This document shows positions 41,223 through 56,200 of a DNA stretch of 64,000 nt, piece after piece. Source of the stretch: Bolinopsis microptera. Taxonomy: Eukaryota > Ctenophora > Tentaculata > Lobata > Bolinopsidae. Positions within the stretch are counted from its first letter, which is position 1; each line of letters opens with the position of its first letter. The notes under the pieces are model-generated. The model saw only the letters and a program-made list of their open reading frames with translations, searched no databases and was not told where the DNA came from. The translations under genes and the position numbers were made by a program. The stretch is from NCBI RefSeq assembly GCF_026151205.1, contig NC_087072.1, forward strand, positions 16,073,669 to 16,137,668. The letters run 5' to 3'.

Positions 41223-44200
41223 GCAGACCCTTACTATTATGTATATAGTACTTGTCAGTATTGTGGGTGGTGTTGTATACTGTTTAGACGGCATTATCTC
41301 TAAACCCACATAATCTAATCCCTTTTTTGAGGAGAGTTCTGGAGAGGAAGACGTTGCAAACAAGAAATATATTTAACATTATGCGTAACATGTGTAAAGG
41401 TGTAAGATGTTTGCCATATTTCGTACAAATTGTGTTTCCTGTTGCTGATTGATCAAATACTCACTGCATCGAGATGGTAATAGCTGAGAACTTGGTTGCC
41501 GTCCTTGAATACACATAGACTCTCTGGAACTTTGTCACACTCTGCCAGAAAATAATTATCAAAGTTTCAAAGGTCAGCTAGTCGTGTAGCTTTACCTAAG
41601 TAAAGTAAGTGTGGTTGTTCTGTTCGAATGTGAACGTTACATTTAAATAAAGGTCTGACATATGAAGTTAAATTGCAGCAACTACATCATTATACAGTTA
41701 AAAAACACATTTAGTTGATGAAACAAATGTGGAATAAATAACTAACTGATTTCAGCGTCCTCAAACTCGCTAATAAGGACCATTCCAAAGGCGTACTTGA
41801 ACCAAGATCCATACTTTATAGGGTAGAAGTAGTACGGGGTAGACCTGATGAGAAACATGTAATACAGTAGACAAGAAGGTACATTAGTAGGTACCATCTC
41901 AAAAACAGGTCTTAATAAAATTCCTGTTCTTACTTCTTAGTTATAACTACAACCAGCTTAAAACTAAAAGTCAGATACTAATTAACCTAATTACTAACGC
42001 TTCATTTTGATAGAGTCCGCCAAACAAGAAGAAAGGCAGGATAATGAGAGGCGACAAAGCAGCTGATATGACGGGACTACCAGAGGCAGTTCCAACAAAG
42101 TACCCCACAGCTGTTGAGACTACAGACACTGCTAGACATGCTGCGTAGCATGTGAAGAATGCCACTACATTTCTTCTTAGTCCTGGTATGTGTGATCAGG
42201 GCTTAGTCGGGGGTTTGGGTGGTATTTATACATTCCAAACTGAACTCTCTACACCTAAATATTATGATAAAGATTAAACACTTATTTTCTAGGGTTCGAT
42301 AAAACACGTTATTTGTATAAAGTTAAGTTGGTACCTGCCATGAGCCAGGTAATGACCCACTGTATAAGTGTCAGGACTATTAGATAGGGCATCTGAAATA
42401 ATGGTTCATCGTTAATTGGAAAACGAACAGTCTTATAATATCTGAACCTATGGGAACTATAACATCATTAGGGGGGGGGGGGGGGGGGGGGGGGTCATAT
42501 ATAACCTTGTTCTTCTGGAGATTATAATCTGAAGAAAGAGTTTCACCTCTAAAGTAAAGCGAGGTATGAGAGCCCCCATAATTCCGTACATTCCATTTCT
42601 GTACTCCCGTTTTATAATCGGTAAGTCTTCTGGTATTGTCTGCGGAGAATGAATAGTTTTACCTTATATTGATGATTAATATATTATGTTATGATAATAA
42701 CTCAACACAACTGACAACTCAATAATTAACATGTCAGTGACTACAAAAGTAACCTAGACGAAACAGGAATTTACCGATCCTTGAAGGAAGACGTTGGAGA
42801 ATGTGATGGAAGTAATGAGGAAGAAGAGAAGTCCACTCTTATCTTGAACGGACTCTTGTCCATTACCCGTGTTGAAGTAGGCTAATCCACCCAGTAAAGA
42901 TATCACCTGAGAAGGTTATCGACCTTTTAGTTTGAGTCATTTTTTAATGTATACAGAGTACTTGCAATGTGGGCCACGATATCAGGCATATTTTTTAACA
43001 TTTGCTGATTAACCGATTAACTGATTAAAATTACAGATAAATATTATGATAAATATTCAGTTATTACTAAATACTAATGTTACTTACAAGGGCTTGAACT
43101 AATCTAATTTTGGTATAGCCAGGATTTCTGGTTACATTCTTCCAGGATCTGCCAAAGTTAGCCGACATTTGTGTAGAGAATATGCTCCTGGATCTAAGAA
43201 ATTAGAGGAGTTAATTATTAGAGAATTAGTTTGTGATTTGTGTCCCATAATTCAGCAAAACTATCAACAAGGGAATAAGTGATCGGGCATAATTTAATGA
43301 TGCAACCAGGAGGATATGTTTGATTCCTAGTCCTATGTAGGGTATGTAAGGGGTCGTTCACATATTACGTAATCACTTTTTGAACAATTTTTACCCCCCC
43401 CCCCCCCCCCTGCGTAATCAGTTTTACACAGCTATTGTGTCAAAATTACACTAGCGTAATCATTTGAAACCCCCCCCCCCCCCCCCCCTCGGCTGATTAC
43501 GTAATATGTGAACGACCCCTAATAAGCATAAATCAGATTACATTCCTGTGTATTTTCTGAGACTTTTTCCCAATCCAATAGCTTATTGAGTATCAGGTGA
43601 TCAAGACGTATGATCGATTGATTGTGTTAACAAATACTGATTTACACTCTGTTGACTGTTCAGATAAACAATTATTCTCAACACTCACCCTTCCAAATTA
43701 GTCTTAACATCTGATTCATTCTGTGCCTCTTTCTCCACAACCGCGATGTTTTTCTTCAATGTGGCAAGCTCTTCCGATTTAGCGAACACACCCGTAACTT
43801 CCTGCAATTTTAAGTTCATGAAATTATGTTGGATTATAATCGATAGGGTTGATTTACAGTTTATTTTTATTCATTAAAAAAAGATACAGCGAGTTATTTA
43901 TAATGTTTATGTCTAATGTCTATTATGACTAACAAAACAGTTAGAATTTTAACTTAAACTTACGTCGACTCTTTTTCTGCATTCTTCTTCCTCTCCAGGG
44001 ACAATGGCCAAAGTGAAGATATAGTGATCAGCCGGATTGTAGTTATCTGGACAGGGGTAGTTGACGGACTTGAAAAACTTGAGAGCGTCAGCACTGTCCC
44101 CCGTAAACGCGCATTTCCCCTCAGCAACCAGGTACAGCCTGTAATAATAAGAATATGAATTTTGTGTTGGATCATTTTTATTGGGATACACTTACAGCTG

Positions 44201-47200
44201 TTGAACGGCCATGAGAGAACCTAATTTTTTCAACCGTCTTCAAATTTGACTCCAATTATGGGATCATGACAAATGACTCAACGGCGTAATACCTTCTGGT
44301 TAATTTCTAATATTTTTATGCGTCATTCAATTAGACTGCGGAAAAAATTGTTCAGAATAAACCGTTTACACTCGGAAGAAAAAAAATTACAGTATTTCAT
44401 GGTCGGTTAATCTAAAATACTACATGTTTTGCCAGTCAACAAACATCTTGTCCGAGTGATACTGGACTTGGAAGAGAAGGCTGGAACAGTTTTACCTCAT
44501 CCATAGCCTGTCATGAGACACACCGTCACACTTCTCGCAAGAGTGACAGTTAATCCTTGACAGTCTTCCTGCCTTACAACTGATAATCCACCTGTCTCAA
44601 ACACCAGGAGCAAGGCACGTGGTCAGGTGTTTAGTCACGTGATACAGCTCTTATCTCCTCATTGGACAGCAGATATTGGAGTAAAAGCAGAGAGATTGTA
44701 GACAAGCTTTCATTTCTCGTTTGACGATGACGCTTCAACTGCAGTTTCAGTTTTACAATAAACTTAAAAACACCGCAGCTGATAAGGAGGTAGGTTCTGT
44801 TTTTTACCCAGTTTCTAATTTCTCTTTAGGATATCAAGGCTTTTAAATGCAAACTGTCAAAGACACTGTTTCCTTCAACGTTTTTACTTTGATGTAGGAA
44901 CTTTATTTATTACCACAGATTTTCATATAATGTTTGGAGAATTGAACTTGTGGTCGGATGATAATATTTATATGACATTTGACATTATCGACAGGTATTG
45001 GAAGTAATCACAGGTTACAAGGTACAATCATGGATAGACAAGGATCCTCTGCAGATAGTCGACCTAGTCAAGGTAAGTTTTAGAATATATCCGTCATTAC
45101 ACCAATAATTGTAGAAAAGAGTAACATTTTGAATTGAAATTTGTTTCACATTTTACATAATACAGTGCAGCGAGAATTGATATTTGAGCACAGTTTATGA
45201 TTATGGAATGATTAACGAATGTTTAGCGATCATATCTTCATAGAAACCGGGGAGGGGAGACCAGGACGCGCAAGACAAGACCATGCTGAACGAGATTATC
45301 AACCATCTGTCTTTCTCAACTTCTTTCCGTGGGTGGATGTCCTTCCCTGACTACGGCACCTCAGCTCTCTACTATACCCCATGTCTAGAGGTCGAACTTA
45401 GAGGTGAGTCACATTGAGTTAACAAGATACAACTATTTAAGTATTTAACTATAAACTAAGGGTTGTGTTTTGCTCTGCTGGCACATTAGATATTTAGTTT
45501 TTAACACTCCGTCATTTCATTCGTTACTACAAAGTACACTTTAGCTCGTTAAATTTAAAATGCACTTTCGTACAATTACAGGGGGGGGGGGGGGGTCCGA
45601 AAGTCAGTGTGCAAACGTTGGGTCTTATACCTCCACCGTGTTTTATATTTGAGAGTTGTTGCTTTGCATTTGGCATACTGTACCTACTTGTTCGATGATT
45701 CCGTTACAAAAATTTGAATATTTTAGACCACGCCCATTCAATATGAAAACACCTATATTGTTCTGGTGACAAATTCCTCGAACCAGTGGTGGTAGTTAGT
45801 CATACCAGAAAGAATTATTTCAATTGGACAGTCAGTGACTGAGCTATTAAGGTTAACGTTTGTACACTAACTTTCGGCCCACCCCTCCCCCCCCCCCCCC
45901 CCACCCCTGTATATAAATATGTTGCGGAAAAAGTAGTGGCCATTTTCAAAGGTATGTCAACTTCTGCTCCAAACGGCCTTCCTAGTTGAAGTTTTTGGGA
46001 GCAATGTGGGAAACCTCCCTCCCCAATCCCCATGATGACATTTACATTTAGTTGAACGTATAATTAACAATTCCGAACACTAAAAAGGTTCACTATTCAG
46101 GGGTGGAATTTTGTTCGATGATCACTCCCTTTGAGATCTACCCACACTTTGATACACTAAGCTCTGAGGATTGTAAGATATTGGCTGTGTTCGAACATGA
46201 CATACAGAGGATAATGATCTACATCTGCAAGGAAGGCTCCGTGTGGAACAGGATCTACCTTCACTATGATGATCTGGAGAATCACGTCGTTCAGCAGGTA
46301 TGTTATTTCTTAGTCCCTGTTTCCCTTTCTTCTATTTTATGTTTTTCTAATTTCTGTTTTATTTAATCTCGATGAGATTAACATTTAATTAATAGCAATT
46401 AAACGAGCTGGACGCTGGTAGTGGTAAGAGATCGTAGGCTTATATAGGGTTAGCTGATGAACAATGAACAATGAACATTCGATATTTTCGTCCAAACTGC
46501 GATAGTTTAACAAGTACAACTCAGCTTATTTTACCTATCACGCATAATATTATAATTAGTAGATGTTGGTAAAGCAGGAATCTTAATTATTTCTTATTTA
46601 ATTTTATGACCTAGATAACTGAAAAAGACACTACCCGTCTGGTACTTTGTCTGAAGTGCTGCCCCTCATTCTGGCAGTCACTACCCGAGGTATGCATCTC
46701 AATTCTCATTTATTTTCTGGTACAATTTACTCACATGCCTATAATTTAACTGTAGTGAAAAAGATATCACAATAATTCAGCACGGACTCAGTAATGATTC
46801 ATCGAGTCGATGATTTAATATTCGATAGAAGTATTTAGCTTTTTATGATTATAATTTGTGAACCATTCTCGACAGACGGTTGCCCAAAAAAGAAAGAAGC
46901 TCTCCCGAGACCACTGTGCCGGCGATCAGCTGGAAAAGAAACTGCGTCTAAAGACCCCCTGGACAAGAATAAGGACCCTGACTGATGATGAGGAAAAGTG
47001 CGACATTCCAAAGTGCTCCACCCTCGTGTTGACATACCCAACAAACGGCTCAACACTCAGCAGGATCGTGTCCGGGTTCAAGAAGCACAAGTACCAGTGT
47101 TACTTCACCAAGTTTGATGATCTGAGGTACCCGGAGAACGGTATGAGGGGGAATGGAAAGTGCTGGATCGAACGGCTGATGGAGAGCAACCCACTGCACC

Positions 47201-50200
47201 TTGACAATATAAACTTGAGATATTCTCTAAAATGTCTGGAATCTCTGGGCTTCCAGTTTTTGGACAAGCTTCACAAGACCTCTACAGAACATAAGAATTC
47301 ATTCTTTAGATTCCTTCAGCAAAAGATAAAGGAAAACGATGTTGAAAGAATTGACTTGGTCACCCAGACCATTTTCAAGCTGGTGCAGGCTTTTGACAAA
47401 GACCCATTCTTGGACCCAGCAACTGTCTTCCAACTGTACTTTGACAAGGTTGACGTGAAGCCGTTCAACGTAGAGTCCCATTACCAATTTATCAAGAGGA
47501 TAGTAGTTACGCCGTCTAGAACCATCTTTGTGCCACCAGAGCCCATCGCTATAAACAGAATTCTTCGTCAGCACATAATGTACGTGGAGAATTTTGCTAG
47601 GGTCTGCTTCAGAGACGAAGACTTCTCTCAGTTCAACGTACATTCGGAGCAAGCGACATACAACGTTCGGAAAGTTATAGATGAGGGAATCAGGATCTCG
47701 GATGACATCGTGTTCCAGTTCTTAGCGTGCTCCAACTCCCAACTAAGATCGCAAGGACTCTGGTTGTTTTACCCACAGTGTCCCATCACAGTTGAGTCCA
47801 TCAGGGATAGCATTGGAGAGTTGAACAAGATGAAGACAACCCAAAAGTACGTGACTAGGATGGGGCTCGCTTTCACAGCAACTGACTTCTCCTTGTCTGA
47901 AGAAGTTGAAATCCAGGAGATTCCAGAAAAAGAGAGGATAGTTGGGAACAAAAGGTTTATCTTTAGTGATGGAGTAGGCTGTATCTCACCAGGAGTAAGG
48001 GACCTTATCGTGAAGGAGAAGTATGGGTATCAAGCTGACTATAAGCCAATAGCATTCCAAGTGCGGGTCGGAGGATGCAAGGGTATGGTTGCTGTAAACC
48101 CAGATCTAGATGGCCTACTACTTCAAATCCGTCCCAGCATGAAGAAGTTTGAGTCTACTCACAAGCAGATAGAGCCATGTGGGTACTCGGGGCCCAGAGA
48201 GTTGTACATGAACAGACAGGTAATAGCTATCTTACGGGCACAGGGGGTCCCAGACAACAACTTTATCTCCCTGCAAAACAAAAGTCTCATAGAGATAGCA
48301 GACATGTTGACTAAAGAACCACTTGCCTGCCACGAAATGGGATCAATGCTGAGGGTCAGGGTGTCTAATCTTGAGAGAAGTTCCATCAGAATAACAACAG
48401 AGCCATTCCTGCGAAGACAGCTTGTTTCTCTCTACAAGTTTAAGGTTCGAGATGCACTAAACAAGACTCGCTTTAGGATCGACATTGACAAAGGCAGACA
48501 AATGAAGGGAATCATGGACGAGACAAACACTCTCAACTATGGAGAAGTGTTTGTTCAGTACACCGAACTCAACGGGACTAACTTGAAAAGAATCCTTATA
48601 GGCGACCTGTTTGTCACTAAAAATCCATGTCTCCATCCAGGTGACCTAAAACGAGTCCGGGCCGTTGACGTTCCAGAGCTTAGGCATCTGTATGATGTTG
48701 TGGTGTTCCCTTCAAAAGGACAAAGGCCCATACCTAACGAACTATCAGGTTCAGATCTTGATGGTGATGAATATTTCGTATGTTGGGAGCAAATGCTGAT
48801 GCCAAAGAAAGATTGCGAGGCTGCTGAGTACTATGTTGAGAAATTAGATCCGATAAAAGACTCCTCAACCGAGCCACCGCCGGAGTTCGCCGATGCTCAA
48901 ATTAATGACTTTGTCTTCAACTACATAACCAAGGGTTCCAAATTGGGTCAGATCAGCAACGCCCATGCTATCTGGGCCGATCGACTAGAAAAGGGTGTCC
49001 TCTCCAAACAATGTGTTTCTCTAGCTGAAAAACACAGCGATGCAGTTGACTTCATAAAAACTGGCATAGCACCAGTCTTCGACTTTTCCGAGAGAAGCTT
49101 GATCTACCCAGACTGGATGATGAAGCCAGACAAAGCCGCTTATAGCAGTAAAACTGCAACAGGGAAGATGTTCCATATTGTACAGGGTTTGGAGCACTCG
49201 GTCCTAGATCTGAATATTCCTGAAGAAAACATCGCCCCGGACGAAATATTCCTACTGGATGAAGGTCCAACGGATGAGGAACTAGAGAGTGCTACCAAAC
49301 TTTACACAACGTATTGTACGGAGTTATCCAACATCATGGTGGCCTACGGAATTGCAGATGAAGGAGATATTGCTGCTGGCTGTTTGAACTCCATAAAGAG
49401 AAGCCTCGCTAAGGAGCATGAACGGAACTATGATATGCGGGAACAGTGCCTGTCCATGTTTAGATCCCTCCAAAGGAAGTACAGAAGAACGTTCTTTTCA
49501 AACCTTGGTGTATCTCAAGAGAACTGGAGACAGGAAGAAGAGAAGGTGCTGAGACAAGCTGCAGCCTGGTACTTTGTCACTTATCACAAACCACAACCAT
49601 ACCAAGATCTCATCCTGCTTAGCTTCCCCTGGTGCGTGGCTAACATTCTCATCAGGATTCCAGAGCTCATGAACACGTCAACAATACCTAACTCGATAAG
49701 AGACAAGCTGAGGGCAGAGCTGAGAGAATGGTACGGTGTCAAGTTGAGGAAAGGAGCTGAGTTCAAAGATCGAGGTAAAGAAGTCCTGAAGCTTTTGAAT
49801 AGTCCTGAGATGGTCAGTGTGACAGATATTAGCCGATACACCTATGGACTGATTATTGGAGAAGCCTTTATTTATTATGTGAACGAATCTCCAAAAGATT
49901 TTGCTCTTGAACTAAAGAGCTGGCTAGCGAAGCAAAGTTTCGACGCAGACGTTTCGGGTGAACTGAAAGACTTAGCGACAGACTTCCAAAAATCGAGCGA
50001 AAATTGGGCTGTCTCAGAAATCTGCGTGAACGATAAGATGATGAAAGTTATTGTCACAAATGATAAACTCTTGCTGAGAAAGGTGAAGATCTTAAAACAG
50101 TACTGCCAAAAGTACAAAATTCTGGGTCACACCATGTTTTTAATCTTAAACTGGGCTGAAAAGAACAACATAACCACTAACGCGGGTCTGGAGGCAGATA

Positions 50201-53200
50201 TTGGGATAAGCTTCCTGGAATTCATGTTAAGGAAACAAGATGGCCAGATCTATGAGATGTCCGAAGAGTCCTACCTCCTTGATGATGTGATAATCGGTCA
50301 GTATCCCCTCAAGAACACAGCCACGTTGTACCTGGAGTATCTGAAGTACATAATAGGAGACTGCAAGATGGAAGGAGAAGATGACATCCTAGGGACTGAT
50401 CTACTGGAGATTGCTCGTACACTACTCGGAACTGAAAAGTGTATGATCGCACTGATGAGAGAGTATCATTTCGTTTCCTACGCTCTCAAGTTCGAGTCTA
50501 ATGAGAGCTACAAGCAGAACAATATCATCAGGAAAAAAGATAAGAAGATGTGCTTCAACATTGCTCGAGCTACTTCCTTCTGTTCGAGCTTCTTTAACGA
50601 TCCCGACATCACTGAAACCTTCGAGACGGGCCAAAAGATCGAGATAAAGATCAGAGAGACGGAACTGGGATCTATTAACGCTCTGGTGTTGGAAATTTGG
50701 GGTGACAATCCCCAGAAGATGAACGAAATTGCCGATGCTTTTGAAATCGACGAAGATAGATTTCAATTATTTGGCAACTATTTGTTCATCCGTCAAAAGA
50801 ATTTCAATCAATTCAATTTCCTTGCTCCAAAGACGATCGACAAGCCGCTTAAAAAGTATTTCTCCCTCCGGAAGCACGAGTCAAAGCCTCGGGAGAAAAA
50901 TCCACTGAAACACGATATAGATCCGATGTATTACAATAACGATAATAACAATAGAGACGAGAGTTTGAAGGAGCTGGTCTACAGGGAGATTCTCCGAAAG
51001 ACCCGTCTGATGAGAGATGGGCTCTACAACCAGATTTCTCACGGGAAACTGACCATCAACACCACTTTCGGAAAGCTGAAAATCAAACGGTGTGAAAATG
51101 GTAGTCTGGACAAAGAATACATGTCTTTGTTCCTAGACACCAAAGGAAACATCTTAAAGAAACTTAGAGGAGTCACCAAAGCTACTCCAAAGGTAACGAC
51201 AAGTTACGTGTTTAATGTGATATACGAGGGTATTTCCTACAAAGTACATTTCGACAAATTCCACAAACTGAAGTCGCTATCTTTGACTGACATCGTATGG
51301 ACAGACATGATGATCCTGCATGACCGGGGAGTAGATATGAACATCATGATGACATCAACCCACTCGCTGAAAGGGGAGCGTTTGAACCATCTACCCTTAA
51401 CATACGAGCTTTTTAGAGGCACTAAGAAGTGGATTGATCGGGTAGACAATGGGAAAGGGATCCAACTAATAGATAGGAACGAAATACCTTGCTTCATTTC
51501 CTCCATAGAAGTGATTACAGAGAAACAGTACAAGTTCTGGAAGGATCCTGCTCTGGCCGATATGACAGTTTCTGAGCTGACAGTCGAGGTGTATCAGGGA
51601 TTGGAAAAAGGTTTCGTAAGGCACTCCAGGACTTATTTTGAGCTTAGACTCTCAGCGACTATAGACACCCTCTTAAACACAGAGTTCTTGAAGACATATG
51701 AGAATGTGGCGCTGGATATAGCCACTGTGGATATGAATACACGAACACCTAGAAGAAGTGGGAGTTGGAGAGCCGCGACCTCTGACCCAGACTCAGTTCC
51801 AATTCTTCCACGCAGACCCAACAAAAGTGGTCCTCGCCAGACTACTGAAGACAGTGCACCTACCATTACCAACATCTACCCCTCACAGTTTCCCGGAATA
51901 GCCGAGGAAAATTCAGTTGCGAGTCGTAGTAATGTGAGTACCGGTGCTCCATCATTGACCAGGTCTGGTGACTTACCACCTTCAACTAGTAACAGTGTCA
52001 GTAGACTAGCAAGACAAGTTAGGATGAGAGCCATGGCAACCAGTGGAGATCACGACGAGTTTGAGCAACTCACTCCTCAACAGTTGGAAAGTAAAGACGG
52101 ACTTACAACAGAAGATTACATATTTCAAGTTGAACAGCCACCGGTTTTTCACCCCATCCCAGGTCCGAACTCCAGCTTTACCAACTACACAGATTTGCAA
52201 ATCGGAAATGATATTTCTTATCATCATCCTCTTAGTTATCCTACTGTTATTGGAACGCATGATCCATCCGGTGATGAACTAAGTCTTAGCTTGGATCCTA
52301 CAACTGTTCAGGGAATAGGAGCTGGATATCAACTATCTTCACAGGAATCCAATGAAGCACCGGAGCTTGAGGATCTGGATCAGTTTGACATGACCTTCTT
52401 GGACCCCACACAGCTGCTCCCAACACACGAGATAACAGAACCAAAATCTCCGTCTCCACACAGCAACGCTTCCTCTGGTCCCGACATTATTCTGGTGGAA
52501 CAAACCTTTACGGAGTGTCCAGGATCAGGTGTTTCTGGTAACCCCTTTGAGGAGGAAGTTCATGATGAACCTAACGTCAGCGATTATGAAGACAGGAAAT
52601 TCTTGGATTAGCTCCTCTAACTGCCCTTATACTCCTTAGGTAAGCTTCTTAGGTTATTAAAGTTATGTCAGGTGAAATTAGCCCTTGATCGAACCTGAGT
52701 GGTCAGAGATCAATTCAAGTGTATATTAGAATTCAAATTAAAAATGGAAGAACGTTCAGTTTTCAATCTGACAATATTATATACACGATTGAAATTCTTG
52801 AACTGGCTTCGATTAGCTGAAATCTTTATAAATAGCTGATTTGCGAGTCATGCTAGGGTTACCATATAGTTCGGAAAATATATAAGTTTTAAGAACGACA
52901 CTCTTTCAGGTGAAAGGAGGTTCCTGACGTTTTGAAGCACCTACCCATTTTGAAGCGGAACTGTGTTTTGTTATTTTAGATTTTTTTCAACAATATTGAC
53001 ACTTGAAAATGCATTTAAAAGCATGAGCATATCTTTATTTGATCAGTTTTTTAGATGAAAGGTTTTACACATACCAAGTTTTAAGTTGAAAATAGTTTGT
53101 ACAGATTTGATGCAGTATGTTTTGAGCGAATCATAGATTTGTTGAACTTAAAATCTTCCAGTTGGATTGAATGATTGAATATTTAAGCTAATATCGTTTT

Positions 53201-56200
53201 TGATAAATGTTAATTTCGTTATGAATAAATGAACTTATTGCTTAATAGTCATTTGTCCAAGATACAATATTTTTAGTTTATTAGACGATGCTAAAAGTTG
53301 TTGGAAAACTAAAATAAACTCACTGATCAAACATAGCAAAGACTTCAGAGGTAGGCTGATGTATCGTACAGAGCACAGTTCTGTTTGCTTTAGCTAACTT
53401 TCCAATAATTTTAACAATATTCCTTGCCATGAATGAGTCCAGACCTGAAATAAAACTATTAAATATATGAGACTATGATACATTGTATCAGGATAATGTG
53501 GTACTCTCCTTGTGTATAAGAATAACAGAGTAAGCAGCATGTAAATCATTACCGCTGGTAGGCTCATCAATGAAGAGGAGTGGAGGGTTCATGAGGAGTT
53601 CACAAGCAACTGACAGTCTCTTTTTCTCTCCGCCAGAAATACCACGAATCATACCACCAGGCTGCCCACAGAGGCTGTTCTCTATTTTCTTCAACCCCAA
53701 CTAGAAACGAGAGAAAGTTAATACAAATCTGAACAGATTTGACAGGCAATGCATGGTCAAAATGTCCATCACATATATTTTAACTCTTATTACAACAGCG
53801 TAAGAAAAATTGAAGTTAATCATTGCCATGATAACCATTTGATATCGTATTTAGATCGCACGATTAAATCGATCGACGCGAATCGAATCTTGATGCATTG
53901 CGCCATGTCATGCATCCTGAGCTGGATACGCTACATATTATATGCATGAGCGCGATGCATGCAATCATAAATCAAGAGGCTTGCATATATTGAACATATT
54001 GACACGGGTGCAGAGTTGAGTCTGTACGGAACCTAGTAGTTTCAGATCCTTGTTTAACTTGCCGTACAGCAAGGTCATCCACTACTTTAGCCCGGCGAGG
54101 CACATAACTCCCTCTACAACTCCATGACAAATGTTTCATATATACTAGCCGAATTCACAATGCCATGTGCGCGCGCCGCGCCATGCGCTGCTGCATGCGC
54201 TGCATCGATTTAAAACAACCGCGCGTCAAAGAATTAAATTAAGGCCATCGCGCGCTGCAGAATCTAGATCAAGAAACCGGTCACGTACTGTCCCTAGAGG
54301 GTAAAATTAAAATACCGCATCAATTACCACCAGCCGACTCAGAATACGAACGTCGTTCTACAGCTGAGGTTGTGCCTTGCATAGAATTCAGAATGTAATC
54401 CACTTTTAGTTTCTACCATTGAACCCCTCCAGGAGTATCAAGCGCTAAATTGCCGGCCAACACCGTCTTTAAAAAATCTATGATGCTGTTGCAATTTGGA
54501 CCAAAATTTGTAAGCTTTTGAACAAAAAATTTAAAGAATGGACTTTTTCGGCTCTTTGCCACCGCTGTTCTTGACTGACTCCAGTGCTCAAATCACAATG
54601 AATGTAGACTGCCGGTGAAGAATGAAGATTATGTGTATCGTGTAAATTATACCATTTAACTCAATTAAACCCCACAATCTACTTCCAAGCTTTTTAAAGG
54701 CTGAAATCAGGAAGGATTATACCGACTTTTGTGCGGAAATTCTATTTTCAAGTTTTTCGTGGAGGAATTTTGCGTAAATTCTGGACGAATGCCGAGCACA
54801 GTCATTAGTCGTTACACTTAACAATATTCCATGTGACTAGCAGAGTGATTATATTTCATCATCGAAGTGTAGTTTCAGTGTCTAACTTCACCAAATCACA
54901 CAAACCTCGTGTAAAACTTTGTTTACTTTTCTCTTTTTCTCCTTCATTTCAACATCTCGCCCCATTCTGAGATTCGCCTGAAATGTTAAACATATGTATA
55001 AATGTGACATATTAAATATTAATAATCAATTCTGGGTATGTGTCGTGTCTAGGCATTTGTAACTCATATTTCGTAGCCGTAGAGTAACCATAAAAAGTAA
55101 ACTACAAAACACAAAAATTGTTTGATAGGCTTGCTGAATATTACATTAATTTAATTTGGAAATATTATGACTAGGAATTAGATTTTTAAATTCCTCACTT
55201 TAAGCCACTGGGATGTAGGGACACACACTATTATTATTAAAGCAAGCTTCTAGTTTCGGGATAGCCTGTAGCAGGCAACGCTCGATACTAATGATTCTAC
55301 AGACCTACACAAGTGCAAGTAAGTAGGTAAATATTTCATGCTAGGCATGTGGCACCCATTACGGACACGCAGACTAAAATTAATGGAAATAATTACCGGA
55401 CTTTATTTTTCACGGACCTTAAAGGACCAGTTAACTGAAAAATTTGTAGTCTCCAATTTGGCTAAGATTTAAATCAGCTGTGACAAACTGGTAAAGAATC
55501 GTATCGCCGAAAGAACCAACTCTCTAGCGTACGTGTAACGCGTGTTATTGCAATAATAAGCTGTGGCCTCGTGACGTCACGAAGTCCCTCAGTGCGCGCT
55601 GACATAGCGTAATACGTTGCAAATGTTTATCGTTGTCATTAAAACACGTGTTACTCACTCAAATTTTAGAATTATGACTATTACCCGAGTTCTCCAAAAT
55701 CCTTATAGTTTTGGCTATCATCCTAACTAAAGGAATAGCTGATTGGATGTACAGTGCTCACGTCATGATTTTAAACAGTGATATAGGTTCTTGGACAGAG
55801 GCGGTTGAATGTACGGTTAGAAAGTTTCTGCTATTACAGTTCTTATGTCATATGTGATAATTTTGGATTGTTTTCATTGCTTAATTACACAAGCAGGGAG
55901 ACTGTACCGATTATTTTTCCCCAGTCCATGAAACTCTAACGAATTTAAAAGGATCTAGATAAGTAGGAGATAGTTTGTTCAATTCCGAGAGCAATTATAT
56001 TTATAGCATAGCGAAATTTCTAACTTTAATCTGCATGTGTCAGCCAGTACAGGAGACAAGAAGTCTGGCTACTTTACGGCCGTTCCTCTGGGACCATTAG
56101 TAGAAGTAGCTTCTATCAGAACAGTGCCGTGGGAACAGAATTCCCGCCAAAATACCCGGTCTACCAAATAGTAATAGTGATTGGAGTGTACGGTGTGCGG

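Noticed and set aside
46835-52260. Many 60-117-aa minus-strand ORFs and one 79-aa plus-strand ORF across the RdRP
   Set aside because: They are shadows of the long RdRP exon in other frames with no family resemblance.
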